This document shows positions 16,441 to 24,638 of a stretch of 60,760 bases of DNA, in pieces. Source of the DNA: Tepidimonas charontis. Lineage in GTDB: Bacteria > Pseudomonadota > Gammaproteobacteria > Burkholderiales > Burkholderiaceae_C. The DNA is taken from positions 1 through 60,760 of the forward strand of contig NZ_VJON01000011.1 of assembly GCF_007556685.1 (NCBI RefSeq). Direction: 5' to 3'. Position 1 is the first letter of the stretch, and every line of letters starts with the position of its first letter. The position numbers and the translations under genes were made by a program. The notes under the pieces are model-generated. The model saw nothing but the letters and a program-made list of their open reading frames with translations, was not told the origin of the DNA and searched no databases.

Positions 16441-17318
16441 TGGGCTGGGGCCCGCTGGCGCAGCGTCTGCAGACGCGCGACGCCGGGCTGCGCTCGGCCG
16501 CCGACGCTGCGGTATTCGACGCCGATGGCGCCGTCGGCGACGACAAGGAGCGCAAGCCCCCGTTGTTGCGCGCGGTGTTCATATCGGACGTGCACCTGGG
16601 CACGCCTGGCTGTCAGGCCAAGGCCCTGCTGGCCTTCTTGAAGGCGCACCCGTGCGAGCGCTTGTACCTGGTGGGTGACATCATCGACGGCTGGCAGCTG
16701 CGACGCCGCTGGTACTGGCCGCAAAGCCACAACGACGTGGTGCAAAAGGTGCTGCGTGCGGCGCGCAAAGGCTGTCGGGTCATCTTCGTGCCCGGCAATC
16801 ACGACGAGTTCGCGCGTCACTTCGTGGGCCACCATTTCGGTGGCGTCGAAGTCGTGGAGGAGGCGGTTCACGTGACCGCCGATGGGCGCCGCCTGTGGGT
16901 CACACACGGCGATCTCTACGATGGCGTGGTGCAGTATGCGCGCTGGCTGGCCTACCTGGGCGATACGCTCTACGAGCTGGCCCTGCGCCTGAACCGGCAC
17001 TTCAATTCCTGGCGCGCGCTGCTGGGCTTGCCCTACTGGTCGTTGTCCCAGTATCTCAAGCACCGGGTGAAATCGGCGGTATCCTTCATCACGCGGTTCG
17101 AGGAGGCGCTGGCGCGCGAGGCGCGCCGCCGCGGCATGGACGGAGTGGTGTGCGGCCACATCCACCGCCCCGAAATGCGCGACATCGGCGGCATTCTGTA
17201 CTGCAATGACGGCGACTGGGTCGAGAGTCTGAGTGCGTTGCTCGAGCACAAGGACGGGCGACTGGAGATCGTGCATTGGGCCGCGCGCGCCGAAGCGGTG
17301 TCGACGCGTGCATCGTGA
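16440..17318 (+). CDS. PlcP-like metallophosphoesterase (likely phospholipase C; LpxH-like fold)
   Basis: A 292-residue calcineurin-like phosphoesterase. Metal ligands are seen in 'FISDVHLG' (D50, H52), 'YLVGDIIDGW' (D80), 'PGNHDE' (N120, H121), 'THGDLYD' (H156) and 'CGHIHRPE' (H240, H242). Software often calls this family UDP-2,3-diacylglucosamine diphosphatase, but 'GCQAKALLAFL', 'WQLRRRWYWPQSHNDVVQK' and 'YCNDGDWVES' match the rhizobial PlcP group, which removes head groups from phospholipids under phosphate limitation. ATG 16440 was chosen because GGGGGAG lies 8 bases before it and it overlaps the upstream stop as TGATG; ATG 16434 is an alternative. The first ~40 residues are not conserved. 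A Pho box and ppk1 follow. Confidence 0.82.
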   Translation: MGWGPLAQRLQTRDAGLRSAADAAVFDADGAVGDDKERKPPLLRAVFISDVHLGTPGCQAKALLAFLKAHPCERLYLVGDIIDGWQLRRRWYWPQSHNDVVQKVLRAARKGCRVIFVPGNHDEFARHFVGHHFGGVEVVEEAVHVTADGRRLWVTHGDLYDGVVQYARWLAYLGDTLYELALRLNRHFNSWRALLGLPYWSLSQYLKHRVKSAVSFITRFEEALAREARRRGMDGVVCGHIHRPEMRDIGGILYCNDGDWVESLSALLEHKDGRLEIVHWAARAEAVSTRAS

Positions 17319-17332
17319 GCTTGGTGACCTCG

Positions 17333-17350
17333 ATGTCATGAAAATGTCAC
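17333..17350 (+). promoter_or_regulatory. Pho box upstream of ppk1
   Basis: ATGTCAT-GAAA-ATGTCAC: two 7-mers with 6/7 and 5/7 matches to CTGTCAT and the exact 11-bp period. It lies just after the PlcP-like stop and 33 bases before the ppk1 ATG. It supports phosphate control of polyphosphate synthesis. Confidence 0.68.
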
Positions 17351-17383
17351 GGAAGTGCGGCGTTTTCGCGAAATAATGTAACG

Positions 17384-19522
17384 ATGACGTCCGCTGTTGC
17401 AACTTCTGCTTCGACGAGCCCCGCTGCCGCGCCTGCTGCTGCCACCGCTGCTGTTCCGTCGGTTCGCCACGCGTTTTTGGATCGCGACCAAAGCATCCTG
17501 GCGTTCAATGAGCGGGTGCTGGATTGGGCCTGCCGCAAGGAGGTGCCGCTGCTGGAGCGCCTGCGGTATTTGGCGATCGTCTCCTCCAATCTGGATGAGT
17601 TTTTCGAGGTGCGCTTTGCCCCTCATCACGCGGCGCGTATGACCAACGAACAGCGCGGCGTGGCCACGGTGGAGACCTACCACGCGCTGACGCAGCGTGT
17701 GCACGCGCTGGTGCAGCGCCAATACACCGTCTACAACGACGAGTTGCTGCCGGCGCTGGAAAAACGCGGCATTCGCATCGTCACCCATGGCGAGCGCAAT
17801 CCGCGCCAGCGCCGCTGGGTGCGGGACTATTTCGTCAACGAGGTCCAGCCACTGCTACTGCCGGTTGGTCTGGACCCCTCGCATCCGTTCCCGCAGGTGG
17901 CCAACAAATCGCTCAATTTCATCGTGCGGCTGGGCGGGCGCGATGCCTTCGGACGCGAGAACGACATCGCCATCGTCAAGGTACCACGCGCGCTCAAGCG
18001 CTTCGTGGCGATGCCGGCGGCCGCGGGCAGCAAGCAGCTGCATTTCGTCTCCATCTCCAGCATCATCCGCACCCACTTGGCCGATCTGTTCCCCGGGCGC
18101 ACGGTGCTGGAGTTTTCGCAATTTCGCGTCACGCGCCACTCCGACCTGGCGCTGGACGAGGAGGAGGTGAAAAACCTGCGTACCGCGCTGCGCCTCGGGT
18201 TGCAACAGCGCCACTACGGGCAGGCCTTGCGGCTGGAGGTCTCGGCGGGCTGCTCCGATTATTTGGCCAACTTTCTGTTGGAGCAGTTCGGCCTGCCGCC
18301 CGAGAGCCTCTATCGCGTGCCGGGTCCGGTCAACCTGGTGCGTCTGAACCAGCTCATCGACCAGATCGACGCGCCAGCGCTGCGCTTCGAGCGCTTCACG
18401 CCGGGCTGGCCGGTAGAGCTGACGCCAGGGCAGTCGTTTTTCGAACGCCTCAAACGCGGCGATGTGCTGATTCACCAGCCTTACGAGAGCTTCGACGCGG
18501 TGCTGGCGTTTTTGCGCGAAGCGGTGGAAGACCCCAGTGTGCTGGCCATCAAACAAACCATCTACCGCACGGGTCAGCGCAGCGAAATGACCGAACTGCT
18601 GCGCGAAGCGGTGCGGCGTGGCAAGGAAGTCACGGCCGTGGTCGAGCTCAAGGCGCGCTTTGACGAAGAGGCCAACATCAACCACGCCGAGCAGCTGGAA
18701 TCGGTGGGTGCGCAGGTGGTCTATGGCATCGTCGGCTTGAAGACGCACGCCAAGATGCTGCTGATCACCCGCCGCGAGGGTGCGCGCCTGGTGCGCTACG
18801 CCCACATCTCCACCGGCAACTACAACCCCGGCACGGCTCGGGCCTACACCGATTTGAGTTACCTGACCGCCGACGAGGCGCTGACGGCGGATATCGATGC
18901 GATTTTCGGCCACCTGGCCAGCCAGAACCGGCTGCCGCGCCTCAACAAAGTGCTGATGGCGCCTTTTTTGCTGCAAAAAGGCTTGCTGGAGCGCATCGAC
19001 GCCACCATCGCCGCCGCCAAGGCCGGGCAGCCGGCGCGCATTCTGCTCAAAATGAATGCGCTTACCGACGAGCCGCTCGTGCGCGCGCTGGTGCACGCGT
19101 CGCAGGCGGGGGTTCAGATCGAGGCCATCGTGCGCGGCGCCTGCATCTTGCCCGCCGGCGTGCCGGGCTACACCGACCATGTGCGCATCCGCTCGGTGAT
19201 CGGGCGTTTTCTCGAGCACTCGCGGGTGTTTTATTTTCATTACGGCGAGCACGAGGAGCTGTGGCTGTCCAGCGCCGATTGGATGAACCGCAATATGCTG
19301 CGCCGCGTCGAGCTGGCTTGGCCGGTGACCGACCCGCAATTGCGGGCGCGCATCATGGACGAGTGCCTGCATTTGTACCTGGCCGATCAGCGCGATGCCT
19401 GGCTCTTGCAGCCCGATGGGACCTATGTGAAAGCAGCGACCGTGGCCGGTAAACCCGGACGCGGCGGGGCGCTGCCGGCGGCTCAAGCGACGTTGATGAA
19501 CCGCTACGGCACCAAGGGTTAG
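17384..19522 (+). CDS. ppk1: Polyphosphate kinase 1
   Basis: A 712-residue enzyme that makes polyphosphate from ATP reversibly. Family marks are the N-terminal 'LSxLxFNERVL'-like 'ILAFNERVLDWA', 'SNLDEFFEVR', 'HPYESFD'-type 'HQPYESFDAVL', 'KQTIYRTG' and 'VTAVVELKARFDEEANI'. The two catalytic histidines are H455 in 'GLKTHAKML' and H474 in 'YAHISTGNYNPGTA'; their spacing of 19 equals that of H435/H454 in E. coli. The first ~28 residues are Ala/Ser/Pro-rich and variable. It is followed by a SixA-like phosphatase and lies near ppx and phoUBR, and a Pho box precedes it. Confidence 0.97.
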   Translation: MTSAVATSASTSPAAAPAAATAAVPSVRHAFLDRDQSILAFNERVLDWACRKEVPLLERLRYLAIVSSNLDEFFEVRFAPHHAARMTNEQRGVATVETYHALTQRVHALVQRQYTVYNDELLPALEKRGIRIVTHGERNPRQRRWVRDYFVNEVQPLLLPVGLDPSHPFPQVANKSLNFIVRLGGRDAFGRENDIAIVKVPRALKRFVAMPAAAGSKQLHFVSISSIIRTHLADLFPGRTVLEFSQFRVTRHSDLALDEEEVKNLRTALRLGLQQRHYGQALRLEVSAGCSDYLANFLLEQFGLPPESLYRVPGPVNLVRLNQLIDQIDAPALRFERFTPGWPVELTPGQSFFERLKRGDVLIHQPYESFDAVLAFLREAVEDPSVLAIKQTIYRTGQRSEMTELLREAVRRGKEVTAVVELKARFDEEANINHAEQLESVGAQVVYGIVGLKTHAKMLLITRREGARLVRYAHISTGNYNPGTARAYTDLSYLTADEALTADIDAIFGHLASQNRLPRLNKVLMAPFLLQKGLLERIDATIAAAKAGQPARILLKMNALTDEPLVRALVHASQAGVQIEAIVRGACILPAGVPGYTDHVRIRSVIGRFLEHSRVFYFHYGEHEELWLSSADWMNRNMLRRVELAWPVTDPQLRARIMDECLHLYLADQRDAWLLQPDGTYVKAATVAGKPGRGGALPAAQATLMNRYGTKG

Positions 19523-19581
19523 CACGCGGCGCTGGTCGACGGCGCCCCGAGCCAGCCGGCGGCGCGGCAGGGGCAGAGAGG

Positions 19582-20061
19582 ATGAATATGGACCTGATAC
19601 TGTGGCGCCACGCCGAAGCCGAAGACTTGGACGAGACCGATGAGCGTGGCGGCGATGATCTGTCGCGTCGGCTGACCGCGCGCGGTGAAAAGCAAGCTGC
19701 GCGGATGGCGGTCTGGCTCGATCGCCACTTGCCCGAAGGCACCCGCGTGTGGTGCAGCCCGGCGGTGCGGGCGGAGCAAACCGCACTGGCCTTGGGGCGC
19801 AAATACCGTGTGCGCGCCGAGCTGGCCCCAGGCGCCGCGCCCGAGGCGTTGCTGGAGGTGGTGCAATGGCCGCACGCACACCAGGCGGCGCTGGTGGTGG
19901 GGCACCAGCCGACTTTGGGGCAGGTGGTGGCGCAGTTGCTGGGGTTGACGACCGGCGCGTGTTCGATTCGTAAAGGGGCGGTGTGGTGGTTGCGGCATCG
20001 CGAGCGCGAGGGCCAGTGGCAAACGATACTGCTGAGCGTCCAAGCGCCCGATCTGTTGTGA
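19582..20061 (+). CDS. sixA: SixA-type phosphohistidine phosphatase
   Basis: A 159-residue histidine phosphatase of the RHG family. The catalytic RHG-like motif is 'LWRHAEAED' (R9-H10), with the second arginine in 'CSPAVRAEQTA' and the second histidine in 'VVGHQPTLG'. E. coli SixA removes phosphate from histidine phosphotransfer domains or PTS proteins; the partner here is not known. GAGAGG lies just before ATG 19582; the ATG two codons later is an alternative. It is 59 bases after ppk1 on the same strand, a common pairing in Burkholderiales, which suggests a link to phosphate handling. Confidence 0.88.
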   Translation: MNMDLILWRHAEAEDLDETDERGGDDLSRRLTARGEKQAARMAVWLDRHLPEGTRVWCSPAVRAEQTALALGRKYRVRAELAPGAAPEALLEVVQWPHAHQAALVVGHQPTLGQVVAQLLGLTTGACSIRKGAVWWLRHREREGQWQTILLSVQAPDLL

Positions 20062-20181
20062 GCGCTTGGCGGTGGCGGTACCCGGGCCGCGGACCGGTGC
20101 ACCGCCGCGGACGATGTGAATCGGGCGGCTGCAGCGCGTCTTGACCGACGACCTCCTGGCGTCCGCAGCCTCAGCCGTTGT

Positions 20182-21666
20182 TTACGGTAGTGCCAATTGC
20201 AGGCGCCAGGGGGTGCGTGCCCAGTGCTGCGCTTCTTCCTGCAGCAGCCACGCCGACTGCGGATACTGTTGGGCCCAGCCGCTTGTCGCCTGGAAGCGAA
20301 AAATCTGTCGCACGTACGACAGCCGAATCGCATCGATGTCGGGGTCTTTGCGGGCATGACACAGCAGCACCGCCAGGCGCAAACACAGCAGCTGCTTGAC
20401 GAATAGCTCATCGTCGAGGTGCGCTTCGAGTTTGCGCAGCTTGCCCCGCTGGCCCAGCACCAGCAAACTCATGCGGTGCAGCTCTGGCAGCGAAAAACCC
20501 GGTGCATCGACGTGGTCCAAGATATAGGCGCCATGGCGGTGAGCGCTGGTGTGCGAGATGTGTGCGCCGATTTCGTGCAGATGGGCCGCCCACGCCAGCT
20601 TTTGCGAGTAGCGGCCGTTGCGCGGGTCGGGCCGCGCCACCTGCTCGAACAAGCGCGTCGCCACCCGTCCCACGCGCTCGGCCTGGGCCGTGTCGACGGC
20701 GAATTTTTGCGCCAACCAGCGCACGGTGCGCTCACGCACGTCGGTTTGGTCCGAGGCGCGATCGATCAGGTCGTACAGCGCCCCCTGCCGCAGCGCGCCT
20801 TGCGCGCGGTGCACCCGTGACCAGTCGAACAGTTCGAACAGCGCCAGCAAAACGCTCAGCCCCCCGGCCAGCACCGGGCGGCGATCGTCCTTGAGCCCAT
20901 CGAGGCGCAGCTCATGGACGTTGCCGGCGCGCACCAGGCGCTGCACGATCCACTGCATCCCCTCACGCGTGATCACGCCCAGCTCAAAGCCAGCCTGCCC
21001 CAGTATGTCGGTCAGCGCCCCGGCGGTGCCCGACGAGGCATACACGGCGTCCCAGCTGCCGCTGGGGAAGACGTCCAGCGCCTGGTCCAGTACCGCCTTG
21101 GCGGCCACGACGGCGGTGCGCATGTCGGCTTCGGTGACGCGCCCGGCCGGAAAGTATCGCTGCGACCACGCCACGCTGCCCAGACCATAGGACTCCATGC
21201 GCAGTGGGCGGTAGCCCTGTCCCAAGATCATTTCGGTCGAGCGCCCCCCGATGTCCACCACCAAGCGGCGCTCGTCCGACTGCGGCAACAGATGGGAGAC
21301 GCCTTGGTATATCAAGCGCGCTTCTTCGTGCCCGGCGATGACATCGATGGGAAACCCCAAGATGGCTTGCGCGCGCTCCAGGAACACGTCGCGGTTGCGC
21401 GCTTCGCGCAGCGTCTGGGTGGCGACGGCGCGCACCTGGTGACGTTCAAAGGTACGTAATTTTTCGGCAAAGCGAGCCAGGCAGGCCCACCCCCGCGCCA
21501 TCGCGTCGGCCGACAGTGTCTTCGTATCATCGAGCCCCGCGCCCAGGCGCACGGTTTCCTTCAAATACTCCACCCGCTCGATGTGGCCGCCGCTGTAGCG
21601 GCCGATTTCGAGTCGGAAACTGTTCGAGCCAAGGTCCAGCGCGGCCAGCAGGGTTCCGTCTTGCAT
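20182..21666 (-). CDS. ppx: Exopolyphosphatase / pppGpp phosphohydrolase
   Basis: A 494-residue Ppx/GppA protein that releases phosphate from polyphosphate and may hydrolyse pppGpp. It has the ASKHA ATPase start 'LAALDLGSNSFRLEIGR', then 'LRLG'-like 'VRLGAGLD', 'ATQTLREARN', 'VIAGHEEARLIYQGV' and the second phosphate loop 'VVDIGGRSTEMI', followed by a C-terminal HD-like domain with 'HLHEIGAHISHTSAHRHGAY'. The family's usual lower part is complete. ATG 21666 was chosen because homology begins at 'MQDGTLLAALDLG'. It converges on sixA and is divergent from phoU over 164 bases. Confidence 0.94.
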   Translation of the reverse strand: MQDGTLLAALDLGSNSFRLEIGRYSGGHIERVEYLKETVRLGAGLDDTKTLSADAMARGWACLARFAEKLRTFERHQVRAVATQTLREARNRDVFLERAQAILGFPIDVIAGHEEARLIYQGVSHLLPQSDERRLVVDIGGRSTEMILGQGYRPLRMESYGLGSVAWSQRYFPAGRVTEADMRTAVVAAKAVLDQALDVFPSGSWDAVYASSGTAGALTDILGQAGFELGVITREGMQWIVQRLVRAGNVHELRLDGLKDDRRPVLAGGLSVLLALFELFDWSRVHRAQGALRQGALYDLIDRASDQTDVRERTVRWLAQKFAVDTAQAERVGRVATRLFEQVARPDPRNGRYSQKLAWAAHLHEIGAHISHTSAHRHGAYILDHVDAPGFSLPELHRMSLLVLGQRGKLRKLEAHLDDELFVKQLLCLRLAVLLCHARKDPDIDAIRLSYVRQIFRFQATSGWAQQYPQSAWLLQEEAQHWARTPWRLQLALP

Positions 21667-21748
21667 GCAGGGCTTCCGTCGTTGCCTCTGAGCATACCAA
21701 AGCCGCTTGCCCCGTTTGCATGGCCAGTCGCCGCGCTCAACCGTCAAA

Positions 21749-21766
21749 CTGTCACGCAACGTTCAC
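21749..21766 (+). promoter_or_regulatory. Pho box upstream of phoU-phoB-phoR
   Basis: CTGTCAC-GCAA-CGTTCAC, two 7-mers with an 11-bp period (6/7 and 4/7 matches to CTGTCAT). A -10-like TATCGT (21777-21782) or TATAAA (21782-21787) follows at 10 or 15 bases, the right arrangement for a PhoB-activated promoter. It points to autoregulation. Confidence 0.62.
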
Positions 21767-21830
21767 GGAAAGCGGGTATCGTATAAAGGTAGGTTTATTC
21801 ATCATGACACACGAGGAGTGACGGCGGATC

Positions 21831-22529
21831 ATGGAACGACACCTGTCCAGCCAATTCGACGAGGAGCTCAACCACATTTCGTCCAGCGTGCTGGAGATGG
21901 GTGGCCTGGTCGAAACCCAGTTGCGGCAAGCCATGCGTGCGCTGCACCAGCTCGACACGCAGGCCACCCAGGTGGTGCTGGATTTGGAGGAGCGCGTCAA
22001 CCGGCTCGAGGTCGAGATCGACGCCGAGATCACCTCGGTGATGTGCCGCCGCCAGCCCACTGCGCGTGACCTGCGCCTGCTGGTGGGCGTGTCGCGTGTG
22101 ATCGTGAATCTGGAGCGTGCCGGTGACGAAGCGGCGCGGGTGGCGCGCATGACGCGTGACTTCGTGGCCGCCGGCGCGCCGCGCGTGCTGCCCCTGGACG
22201 ATCTGGTGCACGCCGCCACGTTGGCGGCGGGTTCGATTCGTGCCGCCCTTGATGCGTTCGCGCGCCTGGACGTGCCGGCTCTGTTGCAGGTGATCGACAC
22301 CGACGATCGCATCGACGTCGTCTACGAGGGCTTTTTGCGCAAGCTCATCACCTTCATGATGGAGGATCCGCGCCTGATCACGCCGTGCCTGAACCTGACT
22401 TTTCTGGCCAAGGCCATCGAGCGTATCGGTGACCACGCCAAAAATATCGCCGAGGCCGGGGTCTATGTGGCCGTGGGTAAGGATATCCGGCACGTCTCGC
22501 CGCAGGAACGGGAGTCGGCGCTGAAATGA
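21831..22529 (+). CDS. phoU: Phosphate signalling regulator PhoU
   Basis: A 232-residue all-helical protein that ties Pst transporter activity to PhoR so that PhoB stays off when phosphate is plentiful. It has the usual two PhoU repeats: 'FDEELNHISSSVLEMGGLVETQL' in the first half and 'EDPRLITPCLNLTFLAKAIERIGDHAKNIAE' at the end. ATG 21831 follows a GAGG. It overlaps phoB by four bases (ATGA), so the three genes are translationally coupled. The pstSCAB genes that often precede phoU are not in the window. A Pho box and -10 lie upstream. Confidence 0.96.
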   Translation: MERHLSSQFDEELNHISSSVLEMGGLVETQLRQAMRALHQLDTQATQVVLDLEERVNRLEVEIDAEITSVMCRRQPTARDLRLLVGVSRVIVNLERAGDEAARVARMTRDFVAAGAPRVLPLDDLVHAATLAAGSIRAALDAFARLDVPALLQVIDTDDRIDVVYEGFLRKLITFMMEDPRLITPCLNLTFLAKAIERIGDHAKNIAEAGVYVAVGKDIRHVSPQERESALK

Positions 22530-23245
22530 GAAAACTGCCCCGTGTGCTGGTGGTGGAGGACGAGCCGGCCATCGCCGAGCTGATTGCCGTCAACCTGCGG
22601 CACAACGGCTTTGCCCCGATCATCGTGTTCGACGCCGAGGCAGCGCAACGCGAGGTCGAGGCCATCCTGCCCGACGTCATTTTATTGGACTGGATGCTGC
22701 CGGGTGGCAGTGGTCTGAACCTGGCGCGACAGTGGCGGGCGCACGAACGCACCAAGGGCGTGCCCATCATCATGCTGACGGCGCGCTCCGAAGAGACCGA
22801 TAAAGTGCAGGGGCTGGATGCCGGCGCCGACGATTACGTCACCAAGCCGTTTTCGACGCAGGAGCTGCTGGCGCGCATTCGCGCTGTACTGCGCCGGCGT
22901 GTGCCCGAGGCGGTGGCCGACCGCGTCAGCGCCGGGGCCTTGCTGCTCGATGCCGAGGCGCACCGCGTCAGTTTCGAGGGGCGCGAACTGCGCATGGGGC
23001 CCACCGAGTTTCGTCTGCTGCACTTCCTGATGAAACACCCTGAGCGGGTGCACTCACGGGCGACGCTGCTCGACCGCGTCTGGGGTGACCACGTCTTCAT
23101 CGAAGAGCGGACGGTGGATGTGCATATCAAGCGCTTGCGCGAAGCCTTGGGGCCGGCGGGGGTGGCGCTGGAGACCGTGCGGGGGGCTGGCTATCGCTTC
23201 TCGGCGCGGCCGCTGCAAACCCAAACCGACGCCGCCAGCGCCTGA
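22526..23245 (+). CDS. phoB: Phosphate regulon response regulator PhoB
   Basis: A 239-residue OmpR-type regulator. The receiver domain (1-120) has the acidic pair in 'VVEDEP', phosphoacceptor D55 in 'LLDWMLPGGSG', T85 and K107 in 'DYVTKPFS'. The C-terminal winged helix (about 130-230) has 'MGPTEFRLLHFLMKHPERVHSR', 'LLDRVWG' and 'ERTVDVHIKRLR', close to E. coli PhoB. It should bind the Pho boxes described here. It overlaps phoU at its start and is followed by phoR 43 bases later. Confidence 0.97.
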   Translation: MRKLPRVLVVEDEPAIAELIAVNLRHNGFAPIIVFDAEAAQREVEAILPDVILLDWMLPGGSGLNLARQWRAHERTKGVPIIMLTARSEETDKVQGLDAGADDYVTKPFSTQELLARIRAVLRRRVPEAVADRVSAGALLLDAEAHRVSFEGRELRMGPTEFRLLHFLMKHPERVHSRATLLDRVWGDHVFIEERTVDVHIKRLREALGPAGVALETVRGAGYRFSARPLQTQTDAASA

Positions 23246-23288
23246 TGTGCGCCGTGACGGCCGCTAATGGCGCTAAGATGAGTGGCGC

Positions 23289-24638
23289 ATGCTGCGCTTT
23301 GCCGAACTGACACTGGTCGTGGTCGTGGGCACCGCGCTGGGCGCGGCTTGGCCCGGGGGGACATTCGCCGTCGCCCTGGGGGCCCTGGGTGGAGCGTGGC
23401 TGTGGCTGTGGTGGGATGCTCGCCGAGCACGGCGTCTGCTGCGTTGGCTCGACGACCCGGTGGGCGTCATGCCACCGGATCTGGGGCCCTTGTGGGACGA
23501 TATCGCCTCGCGCGCGCGCCGCGCCTTCAAAGCGCTCAACCGCAAGGCGCGCAAGGCCAACGCCCGCTTGCAGGCGTTTCTGTCGGCGATCCAGGCCTCG
23601 CCCAACGGCATCGTTTTGCTGGACAAACAGGGCTGCATCGAATGGTGTAATCTGATGGCGGGTGTGCATCTGGGGTTCGATGCGCGGCGCGACATCGGCC
23701 AGCGCATCCGCAATCTGGTGCGCGATCCAGCCTTCATCGCTTACCTCAACCGCGGTGACTACCGTCACCCGATCGAGATCGAAGGGCGCGATGCACGCCC
23801 CGGCCACCCACAGCACATCGCGGTGCAGCTGTTTCCGTACAGCAAGGGCCGGCGGCTAATGCTGACGCGCGATGTCACCGCCATCGAGCTCGCCGAGGCG
23901 ATGCGGCGCGATTTCGTCGCCAATGTCTCGCACGAAATTCGCAGCCCGCTCACCGTCATCTCGGGCTTCATCGAGACGCTGCAGACGCTGGAGCTCAGTG
24001 CCGAGGAGCGCGCCCATTTTTTGGCGCTGATGCAGCAGCAGGCGCAGCGCATGCAAAACCTGGTGAGCGATCTGCTGCTGCTGTCGCGGCTGGAGGGCAG
24101 TCCACCCCCCGACGAATCCGAGTGTGTGGCCGTGGCCGACTGGGTGTCGGAGGCGCTGACGCAGGCGCAGGCGCTGTCCAACGTGCTCCATGGGGGTAGT
24201 CAAACCTTGTCCGTCGTCGCGGGGCCGCCCAGGTTGGTGGTGGGGGCACGCAGCGAATTGCTCAGCGCCTTGGGCAATTTGCTGTCCAACGCCGTGCGCT
24301 ACGCTGGTGCACAGGGCCACATCGACGTCGGTTGGCAGGAGCGCGCCGACGGTGGGCTGGAGGTGTGGGTGCGCGATGACGGACCGGGCATTGCCCCAGA
24401 GCACCTGCCGCGGCTGACCGAGCGCTTCTATCGGGTCGATCGCAGCCGCTCGCGCGAAAGCGGCGGCACGGGTTTGGGGCTGGCCATCGTCAAGCATGTC
24501 ATCCAGCGCCACGGCGGCGAACTGCTCATCGACAGCGTCGTGGGGCAGGGCTCGACGTTTCGTCTGACGCTGCCGCCAGCGCGCATCCGACCTGCAGCCA
24601 GTGCCGAGCCGTCGGTGCCGTTGCCGCACGGTGGCTAA
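23289..24638 (+). CDS. phoR: Phosphate regulon sensor kinase PhoR
   Basis: A 449-residue membrane histidine kinase. Two hydrophobic segments close together (about 5-20 and 25-43) leave almost no periplasmic domain, as in E. coli PhoR. Then come a PAS domain (about 95-200), the phosphorylated H215 in 'FVANVSHEIRSPLTVISGF', and the ATP-binding domain with 'NLLSNAVRYA', 'DDGPGIAPEHLPRLTERFYRVD' and 'GGTGLGLAIVKHV'. It phosphorylates PhoB when phosphate is low. Its stop codon overlaps the stop of the convergent GT-C gene. Confidence 0.96.
   Translation: MLRFAELTLVVVVGTALGAAWPGGTFAVALGALGGAWLWLWWDARRARRLLRWLDDPVGVMPPDLGPLWDDIASRARRAFKALNRKARKANARLQAFLSAIQASPNGIVLLDKQGCIEWCNLMAGVHLGFDARRDIGQRIRNLVRDPAFIAYLNRGDYRHPIEIEGRDARPGHPQHIAVQLFPYSKGRRLMLTRDVTAIELAEAMRRDFVANVSHEIRSPLTVISGFIETLQTLELSAEERAHFLALMQQQAQRMQNLVSDLLLLSRLEGSPPPDESECVAVADWVSEALTQAQALSNVLHGGSQTLSVVAGPPRLVVGARSELLSALGNLLSNAVRYAGAQGHIDVGWQERADGGLEVWVRDDGPGIAPEHLPRLTERFYRVDRSRSRESGGTGLGLAIVKHVIQRHGGELLIDSVVGQGSTFRLTLPPARIRPAASAEPSVPLPHGG

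Noticed and set aside
16434-17318. Calling the metallophosphoesterase lpxH
   Set aside because: Motif context matches the PlcP group and the neighbours are Pho and lipid-remodelling genes, not lipid A genes.
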